Positions 8,419 through 16,692 of a stretch of 33,953 bases of DNA are shown piece by piece (positions within the stretch are counted from its first letter, which is position 1; each line of letters begins with the position of its first letter). The notes below the pieces were generated by a model. It was not told where the DNA came from, ran no database searches, and worked only from the letters and a program-made list of their open reading frames with translations. This DNA comes from Oscillospiraceae bacterium (lineage in GTDB: Bacteria > Bacillota > Clostridia > Oscillospirales > Oscillospiraceae): NCBI GenBank assembly GCA_031270395.1, contig JAISXU010000091.1, forward strand, positions 1 to 33,953, written 5' to 3'. A program made the position numbers and the translations under genes.

Positions 8419-8907
8419 ATGAAATGTGAAAATTGCGGAAAGAACGAGATCAACTTCCACTTTACCTCAAATGTGAACGGCGTGGTCACGGAACGCCATC
8501 TGTGCTCGGAGTGCGCGTCAAAGCTGGGATACGGCGGCATTACCTCAATGGCGCCGGGCGGACTGCTCAGCGATATTTTTAACGATTTCTTCGGACACGG
8601 GAGAGGCATGGCCCCCATGGGCGGATTCGGAATCGCGGCGCCGATGTTCGCGGCGTCTCCGGGTTTGGGACTTGCCGCGCCTGTGACGGTATGGCAGCCC
8701 GATATGGACACGCCGCGCGAGGCGGCGCCTGACATCCGTCTGGACGACGAGCTGAAGAAAAAGCTGGAGATCAACAAGCTGCGCGCGCAGATGCAAAAGG
8801 CGGTCGGGAGCGAGGATTTCGAGACTGCCGCGCGTATCCGCGACCGTATTCGCGAGATGGAGGCCGCGGCTTCGCCTGAAAGGGAGGGAAACAAAAATGA
8901 GATTTGA
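8419..8907 (+). CDS. mcsA: McsA-like zinc-finger/UVR-domain protein
   Basis: The 162-residue protein lies in the mcsA position. It starts with a single zinc-ribbon, CENC at the N-terminus and CSEC about 25 residues later, followed by a Gly/Met/Pro-rich linker. It ends with a UVR motif, EINKLRAQMQKAVGSEDFETAARIRDRI. Classical McsA has two Cys-x-x-Cys pairs of zinc modules and activates the arginine kinase McsB; here the second module is missing and mcsB is absent. It may therefore act directly as a ClpC adaptor through its UVR segment; that is inference. ATG at 8419 is preferred because GGGAGG lies eight bases upstream; ATG at 8413 would be only two bases from it. The 3' end overlaps clpC by 11 bases. 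Confidence 0.88.
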   Translation: MKCENCGKNEINFHFTSNVNGVVTERHLCSECASKLGYGGITSMAPGGLLSDIFNDFFGHGRGMAPMGGFGIAAPMFAASPGLGLAAPVTVWQPDMDTPREAAPDIRLDDELKKKLEINKLRAQMQKAVGSEDFETAARIRDRIREMEAAASPEREGNKNEI

Positions 8908-11350
8908 AGACAGATTGACGCAGAGCGCAAAAAAGGTGTTCGAGCTGGCGAACGCGGCGGCGGCAGAGCTGGGGCACGGGTACGTGGGCAGCGAGCACAT
9001 CCTGCTGGCGATGACACGGGAGAGCGGGAGCGCGGCGTCCAGAATACTGCGCGAGGCGGGTTTGGAGCCGGAGCTTGTGAGCGAGCTGATCGTGAGACGC
9101 ATCGGGCGCGGCTCGCGCGGCGAGACGCCGCCGCAGGGACTTACGCCGCGCGCGAAACGTATAGTCGAGATAGCGGCGCTGGAGGCCAACAGACTCGGCC
9201 ACAGCTTCATAGGGGCGGAGCATTTGCTCATGGGTATGCTGCGCGAGCACGACAGCGCCGCGGCGCGAATGATAATCTCGACGGGCGGAGACCTCAACAA
9301 GATATATATGGAGATATTGAACGTCTTCGGCAGCGGCAATTATGACCCGAGAAGTCCCGTGGGCGCCGGTCGCGTGGTGAGGCGCGGCAACACGGGTACG
9401 CTCGACCAGTTCAGCCGCGACCTCACGCAGATGGCCGACGAGGGCACGCTCGACCCGGTGGTCGGCAGGGATACGGAGGTGGCCCGCGTCATACAGATAC
9501 TCTCGCGCAGGACAAAGAATAATCCCGTCCTCATCGGCGAGCCGGGAGTAGGCAAGACGGCGATAGCCGAGGGACTCGCCCAGCGCATAATCGCCGGGGA
9601 CGTGCCGGAGACGCTGCGCGACAGGCGCGTCGTGGCGCTCGATCTGTCCGGTATGCTCGCCGGCACAAGATACAGGGGCGACTTTGAGGAACGCATAAAA
9701 ACGGCGCTCGACGAGGTGCAGAAGGCCGGCAACGTCATACTGATGGTGGACGAGCTGCACACTATAATAGGCGCCGGCGCGGCCGAGGGCGCGGTAGACG
9801 CCGCGAATATCATAAAGCCCGCGCTCGGGCGCGGCGAGATACAGGTGATAGGCGCGACGACGCTCAACGAGTACAGGAAATACATCGAGAAGGACGCCGC
9901 GCTCGAACGCAGATTCCAGCCCGTAACGGTCAGCGAGCCGACGCAGGAGGAGTCCATACAGATACTGAGGGGTCTGCGCGACAAGTACGAGGCGCACCAC
10001 AAGCTGAAGATAACGGACGAGGCCATCGAGGCAGCCGTGAGCATGTCGAGCCGGTATATAAACGACAGGTATCTGCCGGACAAGGCGATCGACCTCATAG
10101 ACGAGGCGGCTTCACGCGTCAGGATGGATAATCTCCGGCTGCCTCCGAGTCTCAAGGAGCTGGAGGTTCGGCAGGAGGAGCTCGGAAAGGAAAAGGAGTC
10201 CGCCGTCAAGAGTCAGGATTTCGAGCGCGCCGCCCGGCTGCGCGACCGCGAGCGCGAGCTGGAAAGCGAGATGGAGAAAGCGCGCCGCAACTGGGAAAAC
10301 GTGCGCACGGGCGACGCGGACGGAGTTCGCGCGGAGGATATAGCGGCCGTCGTCTCCGGTTGGACGGGCATACCGGTGACAAGCATAACCGAGGACGAGG
10401 GCAAGAGACTGCTGAAGATGGAGGAAGTCCTCCACCGCCGCGTGATAGGGCAGGACGAGGCGGTAAGCGCCGTATCGCGCGCCATCCGCCGCGGCCGCGT
10501 GGGACTGAAAGACCCGAAGCGTCCGATAGGCTCTTTCCTGTTCCTCGGGCCGACGGGCGTCGGCAAGACGGAGCTCTGCAAGGCGCTGGCCGAGGCGATG
10601 TTCGGCGACGAGAGCGCGATGCTGCGCATAGATATGTCCGAGTATATGGAGAAGCACACGGTATCAAAGCTCATAGGCTCGCCGCCCGGCTACGTCGGAT
10701 ACGACGAGGGGGGGCAGCTCACCGAAAAGGTGCGCCGCAAGCCGTATTCCGTGGTGCTCTTTGACGAGCTTGAGAAGGCGCATGAGGATGTGTTCAATAT
10801 CCTGCTCCAAATCATGGAGGACGGTATCCTGACCGACTCGCAGGGGCGCAGGGTGGATTTCAGAAATACTATAATCGTGATGACGTCGAACGCCGGGGCG
10901 CGCAATATCACGGAAAAGCGCGCAAAGCTCGGCTTCGCGTCCGGCGAGGACGCCTCCGGCGGCTTTGACGCCATCAAAGAGGCCGTGATGGCGGAGCTCA
11001 AACGAGTATTCAAGCCGGAATTCCTCAACAGGATCGACGAGACCATAGTCTTCCGCCAGCTCACAAAGGACGACATAAGAAAGATAAGCGCCAAAATGCT
11101 CGACACCGTAAGGGACAGGATAGGCGCGATGGGCGTCGAGCTCGACGTAGAGGACTCCGCGCTTGACGCGCTGTCCGAAAAGGGGTTCGATCCGGTGTAC
11201 GGCGCGCGGCCGCTGCGCCGCGCCATACAGAGCGCCGTAGAGGACGCCGCCGCGGAAAAGCTCCTCGACGGGGGCATAAAGAGCGGCGACCGCGTCACAA
11301 TATCCGCTCCCGACGGAGTGATCCGGTTCAAAACGGAGGTCAAAGGTTGA
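8897..11350 (+). CDS. clpC: ClpC, AAA+ unfoldase of the Clp protease
   Basis: The 817-residue ClpC has the usual family length. It has two N-terminal Clp-N repeats (about 1-140), a first AAA+ module with GEPGVGKT near residue 214 and Walker B VILMVDELH, and a UVR-containing middle coiled coil (about 420-460, QEELGKEKESAVKSQDFERA). The second AAA+ module has GPTGVGKTELCK near residue 552 and VVLFDELEKAH. The C-terminal D2-small domain contains the ClpP-contact loop region. It unfolds substrates for ClpP, which is encoded elsewhere. The ATG is eight bases after GGGAGG and overlaps mcsA. The stop codon is inside a perfect hairpin. In Bacillus mcsB precedes clpC and radA follows; neither is here. 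Confidence 0.97.
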   Translation: MRFEDRLTQSAKKVFELANAAAAELGHGYVGSEHILLAMTRESGSAASRILREAGLEPELVSELIVRRIGRGSRGETPPQGLTPRAKRIVEIAALEANRLGHSFIGAEHLLMGMLREHDSAAARMIISTGGDLNKIYMEILNVFGSGNYDPRSPVGAGRVVRRGNTGTLDQFSRDLTQMADEGTLDPVVGRDTEVARVIQILSRRTKNNPVLIGEPGVGKTAIAEGLAQRIIAGDVPETLRDRRVVALDLSGMLAGTRYRGDFEERIKTALDEVQKAGNVILMVDELHTIIGAGAAEGAVDAANIIKPALGRGEIQVIGATTLNEYRKYIEKDAALERRFQPVTVSEPTQEESIQILRGLRDKYEAHHKLKITDEAIEAAVSMSSRYINDRYLPDKAIDLIDEAASRVRMDNLRLPPSLKELEVRQEELGKEKESAVKSQDFERAARLRDRERELESEMEKARRNWENVRTGDADGVRAEDIAAVVSGWTGIPVTSITEDEGKRLLKMEEVLHRRVIGQDEAVSAVSRAIRRGRVGLKDPKRPIGSFLFLGPTGVGKTELCKALAEAMFGDESAMLRIDMSEYMEKHTVSKLIGSPPGYVGYDEGGQLTEKVRRKPYSVVLFDELEKAHEDVFNILLQIMEDGILTDSQGRRVDFRNTIIVMTSNAGARNITEKRAKLGFASGEDASGGFDAIKEAVMAELKRVFKPEFLNRIDETIVFRQLTKDDIRKISAKMLDTVRDRIGAMGVELDVEDSALDALSEKGFDPVYGARPLRRAIQSAVEDAAAEKLLDGGIKSGDRVTISAPDGVIRFKTEVKG

Positions 11351-11366
11351 AACAAGTTCAACCTTT
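11342..11366 (+). terminator. Hairpin at the clpC stop codon
   Basis: Perfect 10-bp arms AAAGGTTGAA (11342-11351) and TTCAACCTTT (11357-11366) enclose a 5-base loop, with the clpC TGA inside the left arm. Only a weak T-content follows, so it may be a processing or stability hairpin rather than a full terminator. Confidence 0.55.
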
Positions 11367-11379
11367 ACGTTAAAATCGC

Positions 11380-11410
11380 GTTTTGCTCGCCCTACGGGCA
11401 ACCGCAAAAC
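11380..11410 (+). other. Two-level hairpin between clpC and the EFR1 gene
   Basis: Outer arms GTTTTGC (11380-11386) and GCAAAAC (11404-11410) enclose an inner GCCC-TAC-GGGC stem at 11389-11399. The inner unit resembles the CCGCCC-TAT-GGGCGG hairpin at 5891-5905. Confidence 0.6.
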
Positions 11411-11417
11411 AGGCGCA

Positions 11418-11479
11418 TTATGACCATGCCTTTTCATGATCGTTTTGTGCCTGAAGTAAAACGAAAGGCATGGTCATAA
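11418..11479 (+). promoter_or_regulatory. Long bulged hairpin covering the 5' end of the EFR1 gene
   Basis: Perfect 16-bp arms at 11418-11433 and 11464-11479 (TTATGACCATGCCTTT and its complement) enclose a 7-base bulge and a second perfect 6-bp stem, CGTTTT/AAAACG (11441-11446 and 11458-11463). The right arm contains AAAGG and the ATG at 11470 and ends three bases before the preferred ATG at 11482. If transcribed with the gene, it should hide the ribosome-binding region. Confidence 0.75.
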
Positions 11480-11481
11480 GT

Positions 11482-12240
11482 ATGATTTTCTACTTTACCG
11501 CTACGGGGAACACGCAGTACGCCGCGGAGAGAATAGCGGAGGCGACGGGCGACCGGCTCGTGTCGGTCGGGCAGGCGCTGAGGAGCGGCTCGTATGAGTA
11601 CGACGTCACGGGGGACGGGTATCTCGGTTTCGCGGCGCCCACGTTTGCGGGGACGCTGCCCGGCGCGGTAGGCTTGTTCCTTGACAGGCTGAAGCTCACG
11701 GGATACGGCGGCCAGTTTGTGTACGGCGTCTTTACATGCGGGGCGAGCGACGGCTTTGAATCGGCGGCGCTGTACACCGTGCTGAAGAACAGGGGTATCG
11801 ATTTTAACGGTTCATACGAGCTCGTAATGCCGGACAACTTCATCGTGTGGTCGGATATCCCGTCCGGGGCGAGGCTGGGCGCGATACTGGAGAGGGCGGA
11901 CAGGCGGCTTGACGAAATAGCGGCGGCGATCAAGGGCAAAAGGCCCGGAAAGGTGGACGCGCGCGCGCCGCAGCAACTATATATGCCGCTGTCCGAGGTG
12001 AGCGCCGCCGGAAACACGGGCGCTCTCCACGCGGACGGCAAGTGTACCGCCTGCGGCCTGTGCGCGGAAATCTGTCCGATGGGCTGTATCAGGCGGGACG
12101 GCGACGGGCGCCCCGTCTGGGACGGCTCGTGTACGATGTGTCTCGCCTGTCTCCACAGGTGTCCCGCCGCCGCCGTGCAGCACGGCCGCGACACGCAAAA
12201 CAAGGCGAGGTACGTCCACCCTAAGGTAAAATTTATTTGA
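11482..12240 (+). CDS. EFR1-type protein: flavodoxin-like domain plus two 4Fe-4S clusters
   Basis: The 252-residue protein starts with MIFYFTATGNTQYAAERIA, the flavodoxin-type FMN-phosphate loop (T-x-T-G-N-T). It continues through a flavodoxin-like fold (about 1-165) and ends with two ferredoxin motifs, CTACGLCAEICPMGCI and CTMCLACLHRCP. EFR1 proteins are cytoplasmic electron carriers or oxidoreductases of anaerobic Firmicutes whose partners are mostly unknown. It lies just upstream of the ferredoxin-dependent iorAB genes, so sharing electrons with that module is a reasonable inference. An ATG four codons upstream (11470) is an alternative start; neither ATG has well-spaced Shine-Dalgarno pairing, and the region is inside a long hairpin. 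Confidence 0.88.
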   Translation: MIFYFTATGNTQYAAERIAEATGDRLVSVGQALRSGSYEYDVTGDGYLGFAAPTFAGTLPGAVGLFLDRLKLTGYGGQFVYGVFTCGASDGFESAALYTVLKNRGIDFNGSYELVMPDNFIVWSDIPSGARLGAILERADRRLDEIAAAIKGKRPGKVDARAPQQLYMPLSEVSAAGNTGALHADGKCTACGLCAEICPMGCIRRDGDGRPVWDGSCTMCLACLHRCPAAAVQHGRDTQNKARYVHPKVKFI

Positions 12241-12261
12241 GCTGTGCGCGCCTCCCTCCCC

Positions 12262-12333
12262 TTGTGATTTTGCCGGATGTGTATTATAATTCGATGTGCC
12301 GCCGACACATTACCCGTCATTACGGCAAAATCA
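12262..12333 (+). promoter_or_regulatory. Promoter of the iorAB-paaK operon with an inverted repeat
   Basis: TTGTGA (12262-12267), a 17-base spacer and perfect TATAAT (12285-12290) lie about 90-105 bases before iorA. A perfect 11-bp inverted repeat has one arm, TGATTTTGCCG (12265-12275), overlapping the -35 element. The other arm, CGGCAAAATCA (12323-12333), is in the early transcript. A protein bound at both arms, or DNA looping, could control the promoter. Confidence 0.65.
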
Positions 12334-12394
12334 TCCGGAACGCGCCGTCCGCGCGCTCCGGGACGACTGGAGGCGCGTTTATATCAAAACGCTT

Positions 12395-14125
12395 ATGCTT
12401 GGGAACGAGGCCGCGGCGCGCGGCCTGTACGAGGCGGGCTGCGCCGTCGCCTCAAGCTATCCGGGAACGCCCAGCACCGAGATAACGGAGAGCCTTGCCG
12501 AATACGGCGAGATATACACGGAGTGGGCGCCGAACGAGAAGGTGGCGCTGGAGACGGCGTTCGGGGCCTCGTTCGCCGGACGGCGCGCCTTTTGCGGCAT
12601 GAAGCACGTGGGGCTGAACGTCGCGGCCGACCCGCTGTTCACGATCTCTTATACGGGCGTGAACGCGGGCCTCGTGATAGCCGTCGCGGACGACCCCGGT
12701 ATGCATTCGTCGCAAAACGAGCAGGATTCGCGTCACTACGCGATAGCCGCGAAGCTGCCGATGCTCGAACCCGCCGATTCGGCGGAATGTCTCGAATTCG
12801 CCAAATACGCCTTTGAGCTGTCGGAGCGGTTCGACACGCCCGTCCTGCTGCGCGTGTGTACGCGCATCGCCCACTCGCAGAGCGTCGTGGAGACGTCCGC
12901 GAGGGCGGAGCCGCCCGCCGCGGAGTACGTCAAACGCGCCGAGAAATACGTCATGATGCCCGGGAACGCGCGCCGGCGCCATCCGGTGGTCGAGCGGCGC
13001 ACGGAGGAGCTGAGACTTCTCGCGGAGGACACGTTTCTCAATCGCGCGGAGCCGGGCGACCGGCATCTCGGGGTCATTGCCTCCGGCACGGCGTACCAGT
13101 ACGCCCGGGAGGCGCTCGGCGACGGCGCGAGCATATTGAAGCTCGGGCTTGTCAACCCTCTCCCCGAGAAGCTGATACTCGATTTCGCGGCGTCTGTGGA
13201 CAGGCTCGTCGTAATAGAGGAGCTCGACCCGGTCATAGAGGATCATTGTAAAAGGCTCGGGCTCCGCGTGGAGGGGAAAAACATTTTCCCCGCGATTGAC
13301 GAGTTTTCGCAAAACCTCGTGGCCTCCGCTCTCGGCCTGCCGGCGCCCTCCGGCCGGACGCTCGGCGAGGACGTCCCGGCGCGCCCGCCCGTTATGTGCG
13401 CGGGCTGTCCGCACAGGGGCCTTTTTTACGCGCTGTCAAACAATAAGGTGACGGTAATAGGTGACATCGGCTGTTACACGCTCGGGGCGTCGCCCCCGCT
13501 GCAAGCTATGGACTCCACCATATGTATGGGCGCCTCGGTGTCGGGGCTCCACGGGTGGAGCCGCGCACTCGGGCGCGCCGGGAGCGGACGCGCCGTCGCG
13601 GTTATCGGGGACTCCACGTTTATACACTCCGGCGTTACGGGGCTCATCAATATCGCCTACAACGGCTCGGATTCCACGGTCATAATTCTCGACAACTCCA
13701 TAACCGGCATGACGGGGCACCAGCAGAACCCGACCACCGGCTATAACATCAAGGGAGAGCCCGCCGGAAAGATCGATCTCGAAGCGCTCTGCCGCTCCGT
13801 GGGCATTACGCGCGTGCGCGTCGTCGATCCCTACGATCTGGCGCAGTGCGAGCAGGCGCTGCGCGAGGAGCTTGACGCCGCCGGGCCGTCCGTGATAATC
13901 TCCCGCCGCCCCTGCGCGCTTCTGAAATACGTCGCGCCCAAGCCACCGCTCGCCGTCGCTCCGGGCAAGTGTAAGAAGTGTAAGGCGTGCATGAAAATAG
14001 GGTGTCCCGCCATATCCATGCGGGACGCGGGCGCGAGCGTCGATCCGACGCTCTGCGTGGGCTGCGGCGTGTGCGCGCAGCTCTGCAAGTTCGATTCGTT
14101 TGACACGGCTCTGCCGCAGCATTGA
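12395..14125 (+). CDS. iorA: Indolepyruvate:ferredoxin oxidoreductase, alpha subunit
   Basis: The protein is 576 residues from the first in-frame ATG, close to the family length. IorAB decarboxylates aryl-pyruvates (indolepyruvate, phenylpyruvate, hydroxyphenylpyruvate) to aryl-acetyl-CoA, reducing ferredoxin; the reverse reaction can build aromatic amino acids. The N-terminal block has the SSYPGTPSTEI signature, the TPP-binding domain is in the second half (GDIGCYTLG and GDSTFIHSG), and the C-terminus carries two 4Fe-4S motifs (CKKCKACMKIGCP, CVGCGVCAQLC). The start is unusual: GGAGG at 12369-12373 is 21 bases before the ATG but nine before an in-frame ATC at 12383, which would give the family-typical N-terminus (M)KTLMLGNEA. 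Confidence 0.95.
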   Translation: MLGNEAAARGLYEAGCAVASSYPGTPSTEITESLAEYGEIYTEWAPNEKVALETAFGASFAGRRAFCGMKHVGLNVAADPLFTISYTGVNAGLVIAVADDPGMHSSQNEQDSRHYAIAAKLPMLEPADSAECLEFAKYAFELSERFDTPVLLRVCTRIAHSQSVVETSARAEPPAAEYVKRAEKYVMMPGNARRRHPVVERRTEELRLLAEDTFLNRAEPGDRHLGVIASGTAYQYAREALGDGASILKLGLVNPLPEKLILDFAASVDRLVVIEELDPVIEDHCKRLGLRVEGKNIFPAIDEFSQNLVASALGLPAPSGRTLGEDVPARPPVMCAGCPHRGLFYALSNNKVTVIGDIGCYTLGASPPLQAMDSTICMGASVSGLHGWSRALGRAGSGRAVAVIGDSTFIHSGVTGLINIAYNGSDSTVIILDNSITGMTGHQQNPTTGYNIKGEPAGKIDLEALCRSVGITRVRVVDPYDLAQCEQALREELDAAGPSVIISRRPCALLKYVAPKPPLAVAPGKCKKCKACMKIGCPAISMRDAGASVDPTLCVGCGVCAQLCKFDSFDTALPQH

Positions 14126-14145
14126 CGTCAGTCGAGGTGAGGGAT

Positions 14146-14727
14146 ATGGATACAAGGAATATTATGATCGTGGGCGTAGGCGGGCAGGGGACTCTGCTCG
14201 CGAGCAGAGTGCTCGGGCGTCTGCTGCTGGCCGAGGGCTTCGACGTAAAGGTCTCGGAGGTACACGGAATGAGTCAGCGCGGAGGCTCCGTCGTGACATA
14301 CGTCCGGTACGGGCGGAGCGTGGCGTCGCCCGTCATAGACGCCGGGCAGGCGGACTACATCGTCTCGTTCGAGCTGCTGGAGGCGGCGCGGTGGCTGGGG
14401 CACCTTGCCCCGGACGGACATATAATAACGAACACCCGGCAAATCGACCCCATGCCCGTCATAACGGGGGCGGCGGAATATCCGTCCGACCTCGCCGCGA
14501 AGCTGGCGGCGGCGGGGGCGAGAGTGGACGCGTTTGACGCGCTCGCTCCCGCGGAACGCGCCGGGTCCTCCAAATCCGTAAATATCGTGCTTATGGGGAG
14601 ACTGTCGAGATATTTTGAATTTGCCGAGACGGCGTGGGAGCGCGCACTCTCCGAGTGCGTACCGACGCGCTTCATCGACATGAATAAGGAAGCTTTCCGG
14701 CTTGGAAGGGATGGGAGTCCCGTTTGA
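14146..14727 (+). CDS. iorB: Indolepyruvate:ferredoxin oxidoreductase, beta subunit
   Basis: The 193-residue subunit belongs to the gamma-type domain of 2-oxoacid:ferredoxin oxidoreductases. It begins with MIVGVGGQGTLLASRVLG and contains SEVHGMSQRGGSV, both signature blocks of IorB. It completes the active heterodimer with IorA, whose stop is 20 bases upstream. The ATG at 14146 is chosen because AGGTGA lies five bases before it; a longer frame from 14122 lacks this. Confidence 0.96.
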   Translation: MDTRNIMIVGVGGQGTLLASRVLGRLLLAEGFDVKVSEVHGMSQRGGSVVTYVRYGRSVASPVIDAGQADYIVSFELLEAARWLGHLAPDGHIITNTRQIDPMPVITGAAEYPSDLAAKLAAAGARVDAFDALAPAERAGSSKSVNIVLMGRLSRYFEFAETAWERALSECVPTRFIDMNKEAFRLGRDGSPV

Positions 14728-14817
14728 CACGGCGCCGCCGCGACGGACGGGCCGCACAAGCCGGATGAGTTTTTATAGCTTATTGAGCGGACATCGGAAT
14801 AAATAAGAGAGGCGTGA

Positions 14818-16122
14818 TTGATTTTGCAACGCTACTACCAACCGGAGATCGAGCGCATGTCGTACGACGAGATGAAAGCAATACAGGACGGGAGGCTCAG
14901 CGAGCAGGTCGCGCACGTATACAAAAACGTGGCCTATTACAGAAAGCTGATGGACGATAAGGGCGTCGCGCCCGAAGACGTCAAATCCACGGAGGATCTC
15001 CGCAAGCTGCCGTTCCTGACTAAGGACGATCTGCGCGACGCGTATCCCTACGGACTGCTCGCCGTTCCGCTGCACGACGCCGTGCGCATACAGTCTACGT
15101 CCGGAACCACGGGACGCCGCGTCGTCGCGTTTTACACGCAGGAGGACATCAATCTGTGGAGCGAGTGCTGCGCCCGCGCGATAGTCGCGGCGGGCGGGAC
15201 GAGCGACGACGTCGTGCAGGTGTGCTACGGGTACGGGCTTTTCACGGGCGGGCCGGGACTTGACGGGGGCTCGCACAAGGTCGGGAGTCTCACGCTGCCG
15301 ATGTCGTCGGGGAACACGGAGCGGCAGATACAGTTCATGTGCGATCTCGAGACCACGATACTCTGCTGCACGCCGTCCTACGCCGCGTACATAGGCGAGA
15401 CGGTAGATGAGATGGGCGCGCGGGACAAGCTGAAGCTAAAGGCGGGCATTTTCGGCGCGGAGGCGTGGAGCGAGGAGATGCGGCGCGGCATCGAGGCGAA
15501 GCTGGGCCTAAAGGCGCACGACATATACGGCCTTACGGAGATATCCGGCCCCGGCGTTTCGTTCGAGTGCTGCGAGCAGACGGGGCTCCACGTGAACGAA
15601 GACCACTTCATCGCCGAGATCATCGACCCCGCGACGGGCGAGGTGTTGCCGTACGGCGAAAAAGGGGAGCTCGTATTCACGAGCATCACGAAAAAGGCGT
15701 TCCCGCTGCTGCGCTACAGGACGCGCGACATATGCGTGCTGACGCGCGAGTCGTGCTCGTGCGGGCGGACGCTCGTAAAGATGTCACGGCTCATGGGGCG
15801 CACGGACGATATGCTCATTATCAGGGGCGTGAACGTATTCCCGTCACAGATAGAGACGGTGCTCATAAGCAGCGGTTTTCAGGCAAATTACCAGCTTATA
15901 GTGGACAGGGTGAATTTCTCCGATACCCTGGAGGTGCGCGTCGAGCTGACGCCCGATATGTTCTCGGATACCGTGCGCAAACTGGAGGATCGCGGGCGGG
16001 AGCTCAGGGACAAGCTCAAATCAATGCTCGGTCTGTACGCAAAGGTGACTCTCGCCGAACCAAAGAGCATAGCGCGAAGCGAGGGTAAGGCCGTGCGTGT
16101 CATCGACAAACGCAAAATATAA
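14818..16122 (+). CDS. paaK: Phenylacetate-CoA ligase
   Basis: The 434-residue enzyme belongs to the adenylate-forming family. It activates aryl-acetates with ATP and CoA, giving aryl-acetyl-CoA, AMP and pyrophosphate. The nucleotide loop STSGTTGRRVVAFYT lies near residue 95, and the family motifs YGLTEISGPG and YRTRDICVLTRE are present. The C-terminal mobile domain contains GRTDDMLIIRGVNVFPSQIE. The TTG at 14818 lies five bases after AGAGAGG; a TTG at 14824 is an alternative. It follows iorB by 90 bases and precedes an ACT protein, an arrangement widespread in anaerobes that interconvert aryl-acetates and aryl-pyruvates. The physiological direction cannot be read from sequence. Confidence 0.95.
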   Translation: MILQRYYQPEIERMSYDEMKAIQDGRLSEQVAHVYKNVAYYRKLMDDKGVAPEDVKSTEDLRKLPFLTKDDLRDAYPYGLLAVPLHDAVRIQSTSGTTGRRVVAFYTQEDINLWSECCARAIVAAGGTSDDVVQVCYGYGLFTGGPGLDGGSHKVGSLTLPMSSGNTERQIQFMCDLETTILCCTPSYAAYIGETVDEMGARDKLKLKAGIFGAEAWSEEMRRGIEAKLGLKAHDIYGLTEISGPGVSFECCEQTGLHVNEDHFIAEIIDPATGEVLPYGEKGELVFTSITKKAFPLLRYRTRDICVLTRESCSCGRTLVKMSRLMGRTDDMLIIRGVNVFPSQIETVLISSGFQANYQLIVDRVNFSDTLEVRVELTPDMFSDTVRKLEDRGRELRDKLKSMLGLYAKVTLAEPKSIARSEGKAVRVIDKRKI

Positions 16123-16140
16123 TACAATACAATACAATAA
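16120..16140 (+). repeat. Pentanucleotide AATAC tandem repeat between paaK and the ACT gene
   Basis: Three AATAC units and a partial fourth follow the paaK stop directly and lie just before the ribosome site of the next gene. The tract is short and could change length by slippage. Confidence 0.7.
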
Positions 16141-16160
16141 CGGGAGGCTGTGAAATCAAT

Positions 16161-16598
16161 ATGACAATCGAACAACTGTCTGTTTTCGTGGAAAACAAGT
16201 CCGGCAAGCTCGTGCAGGTGTTAAAGACTCTAGGCGACGCGGGGATCGACCTGCGCGCGATGTCCATAGCCGACACCTCCGATTTCGGTATCCTCCGGCT
16301 CATAGTGGACGAACCGGGCAGGGCGCACGATATCCTGCGCGCCGCCGGATACGTCGTGATACTCAACAACGTGCTCCCGCTGGCCATCGACGACGCGCCC
16401 GGAAGCCTCGCGGGAGTGCTCGGCGCCCTGTCCGAGGCCGCAATAGGCGTCGAATACGTATACGCGTTCGTGGCGCACGGCGGGAATCGCGCGCACGTCA
16501 TTTTGCGCACTACGGACGATAAGCTCGCCGCATCCGTGCTCAAGGCGCGCGGCGTCGCGTTCGTACCGGCCGGGGAAATACTGCGCGCGCCGCAGTAG
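16161..16598 (+). CDS. Tandem ACT-domain protein
   Basis: The 145-residue protein consists of two ACT domains: about 1-68, beginning MTIEQLSVFVENKSGKLVQVLKTL, and about 69-140, with NNVLPLAIDDAPGSLAGVLGAL. ACT domains bind amino acids. Stand-alone double ACT proteins commonly accompany paaK/iorAB and probably sense an aromatic amino acid, either to regulate PaaK/IorAB or to act as a transcription cofactor. No DNA-binding or catalytic domain is present. CGGGAGG lies about 13 bases before the ATG. It is the last gene of the operon; a 7-bp GC hairpin at its stop lacks a T-run. Confidence 0.9.
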   Translation: MTIEQLSVFVENKSGKLVQVLKTLGDAGIDLRAMSIADTSDFGILRLIVDEPGRAHDILRAAGYVVILNNVLPLAIDDAPGSLAGVLGALSEAAIGVEYVYAFVAHGGNRAHVILRTTDDKLAASVLKARGVAFVPAGEILRAPQ

Positions 16599-16692
16599 GC
16601 GCGCCGTCCGTCAATCGGCCGTTTGTTCAGTATGACGGTGATTTTCGACGTATTTCTCCTATAATTGTCTATATTTGCATGCAGATTACGTC

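Noticed and set aside
8771-10000. 409-codon minus-strand frame opposite clpC
   Set aside because: It is an antisense shadow; its Arg/Leu/His-rich translation has no domain character, and ClpC is complete on the other strand.
11418-11479. Integron attC-like site or IS end
   Set aside because: The bulged hairpin looks superficially similar, but there is no GTT-type cleavage core, no integrase or transposase, and no target duplication.
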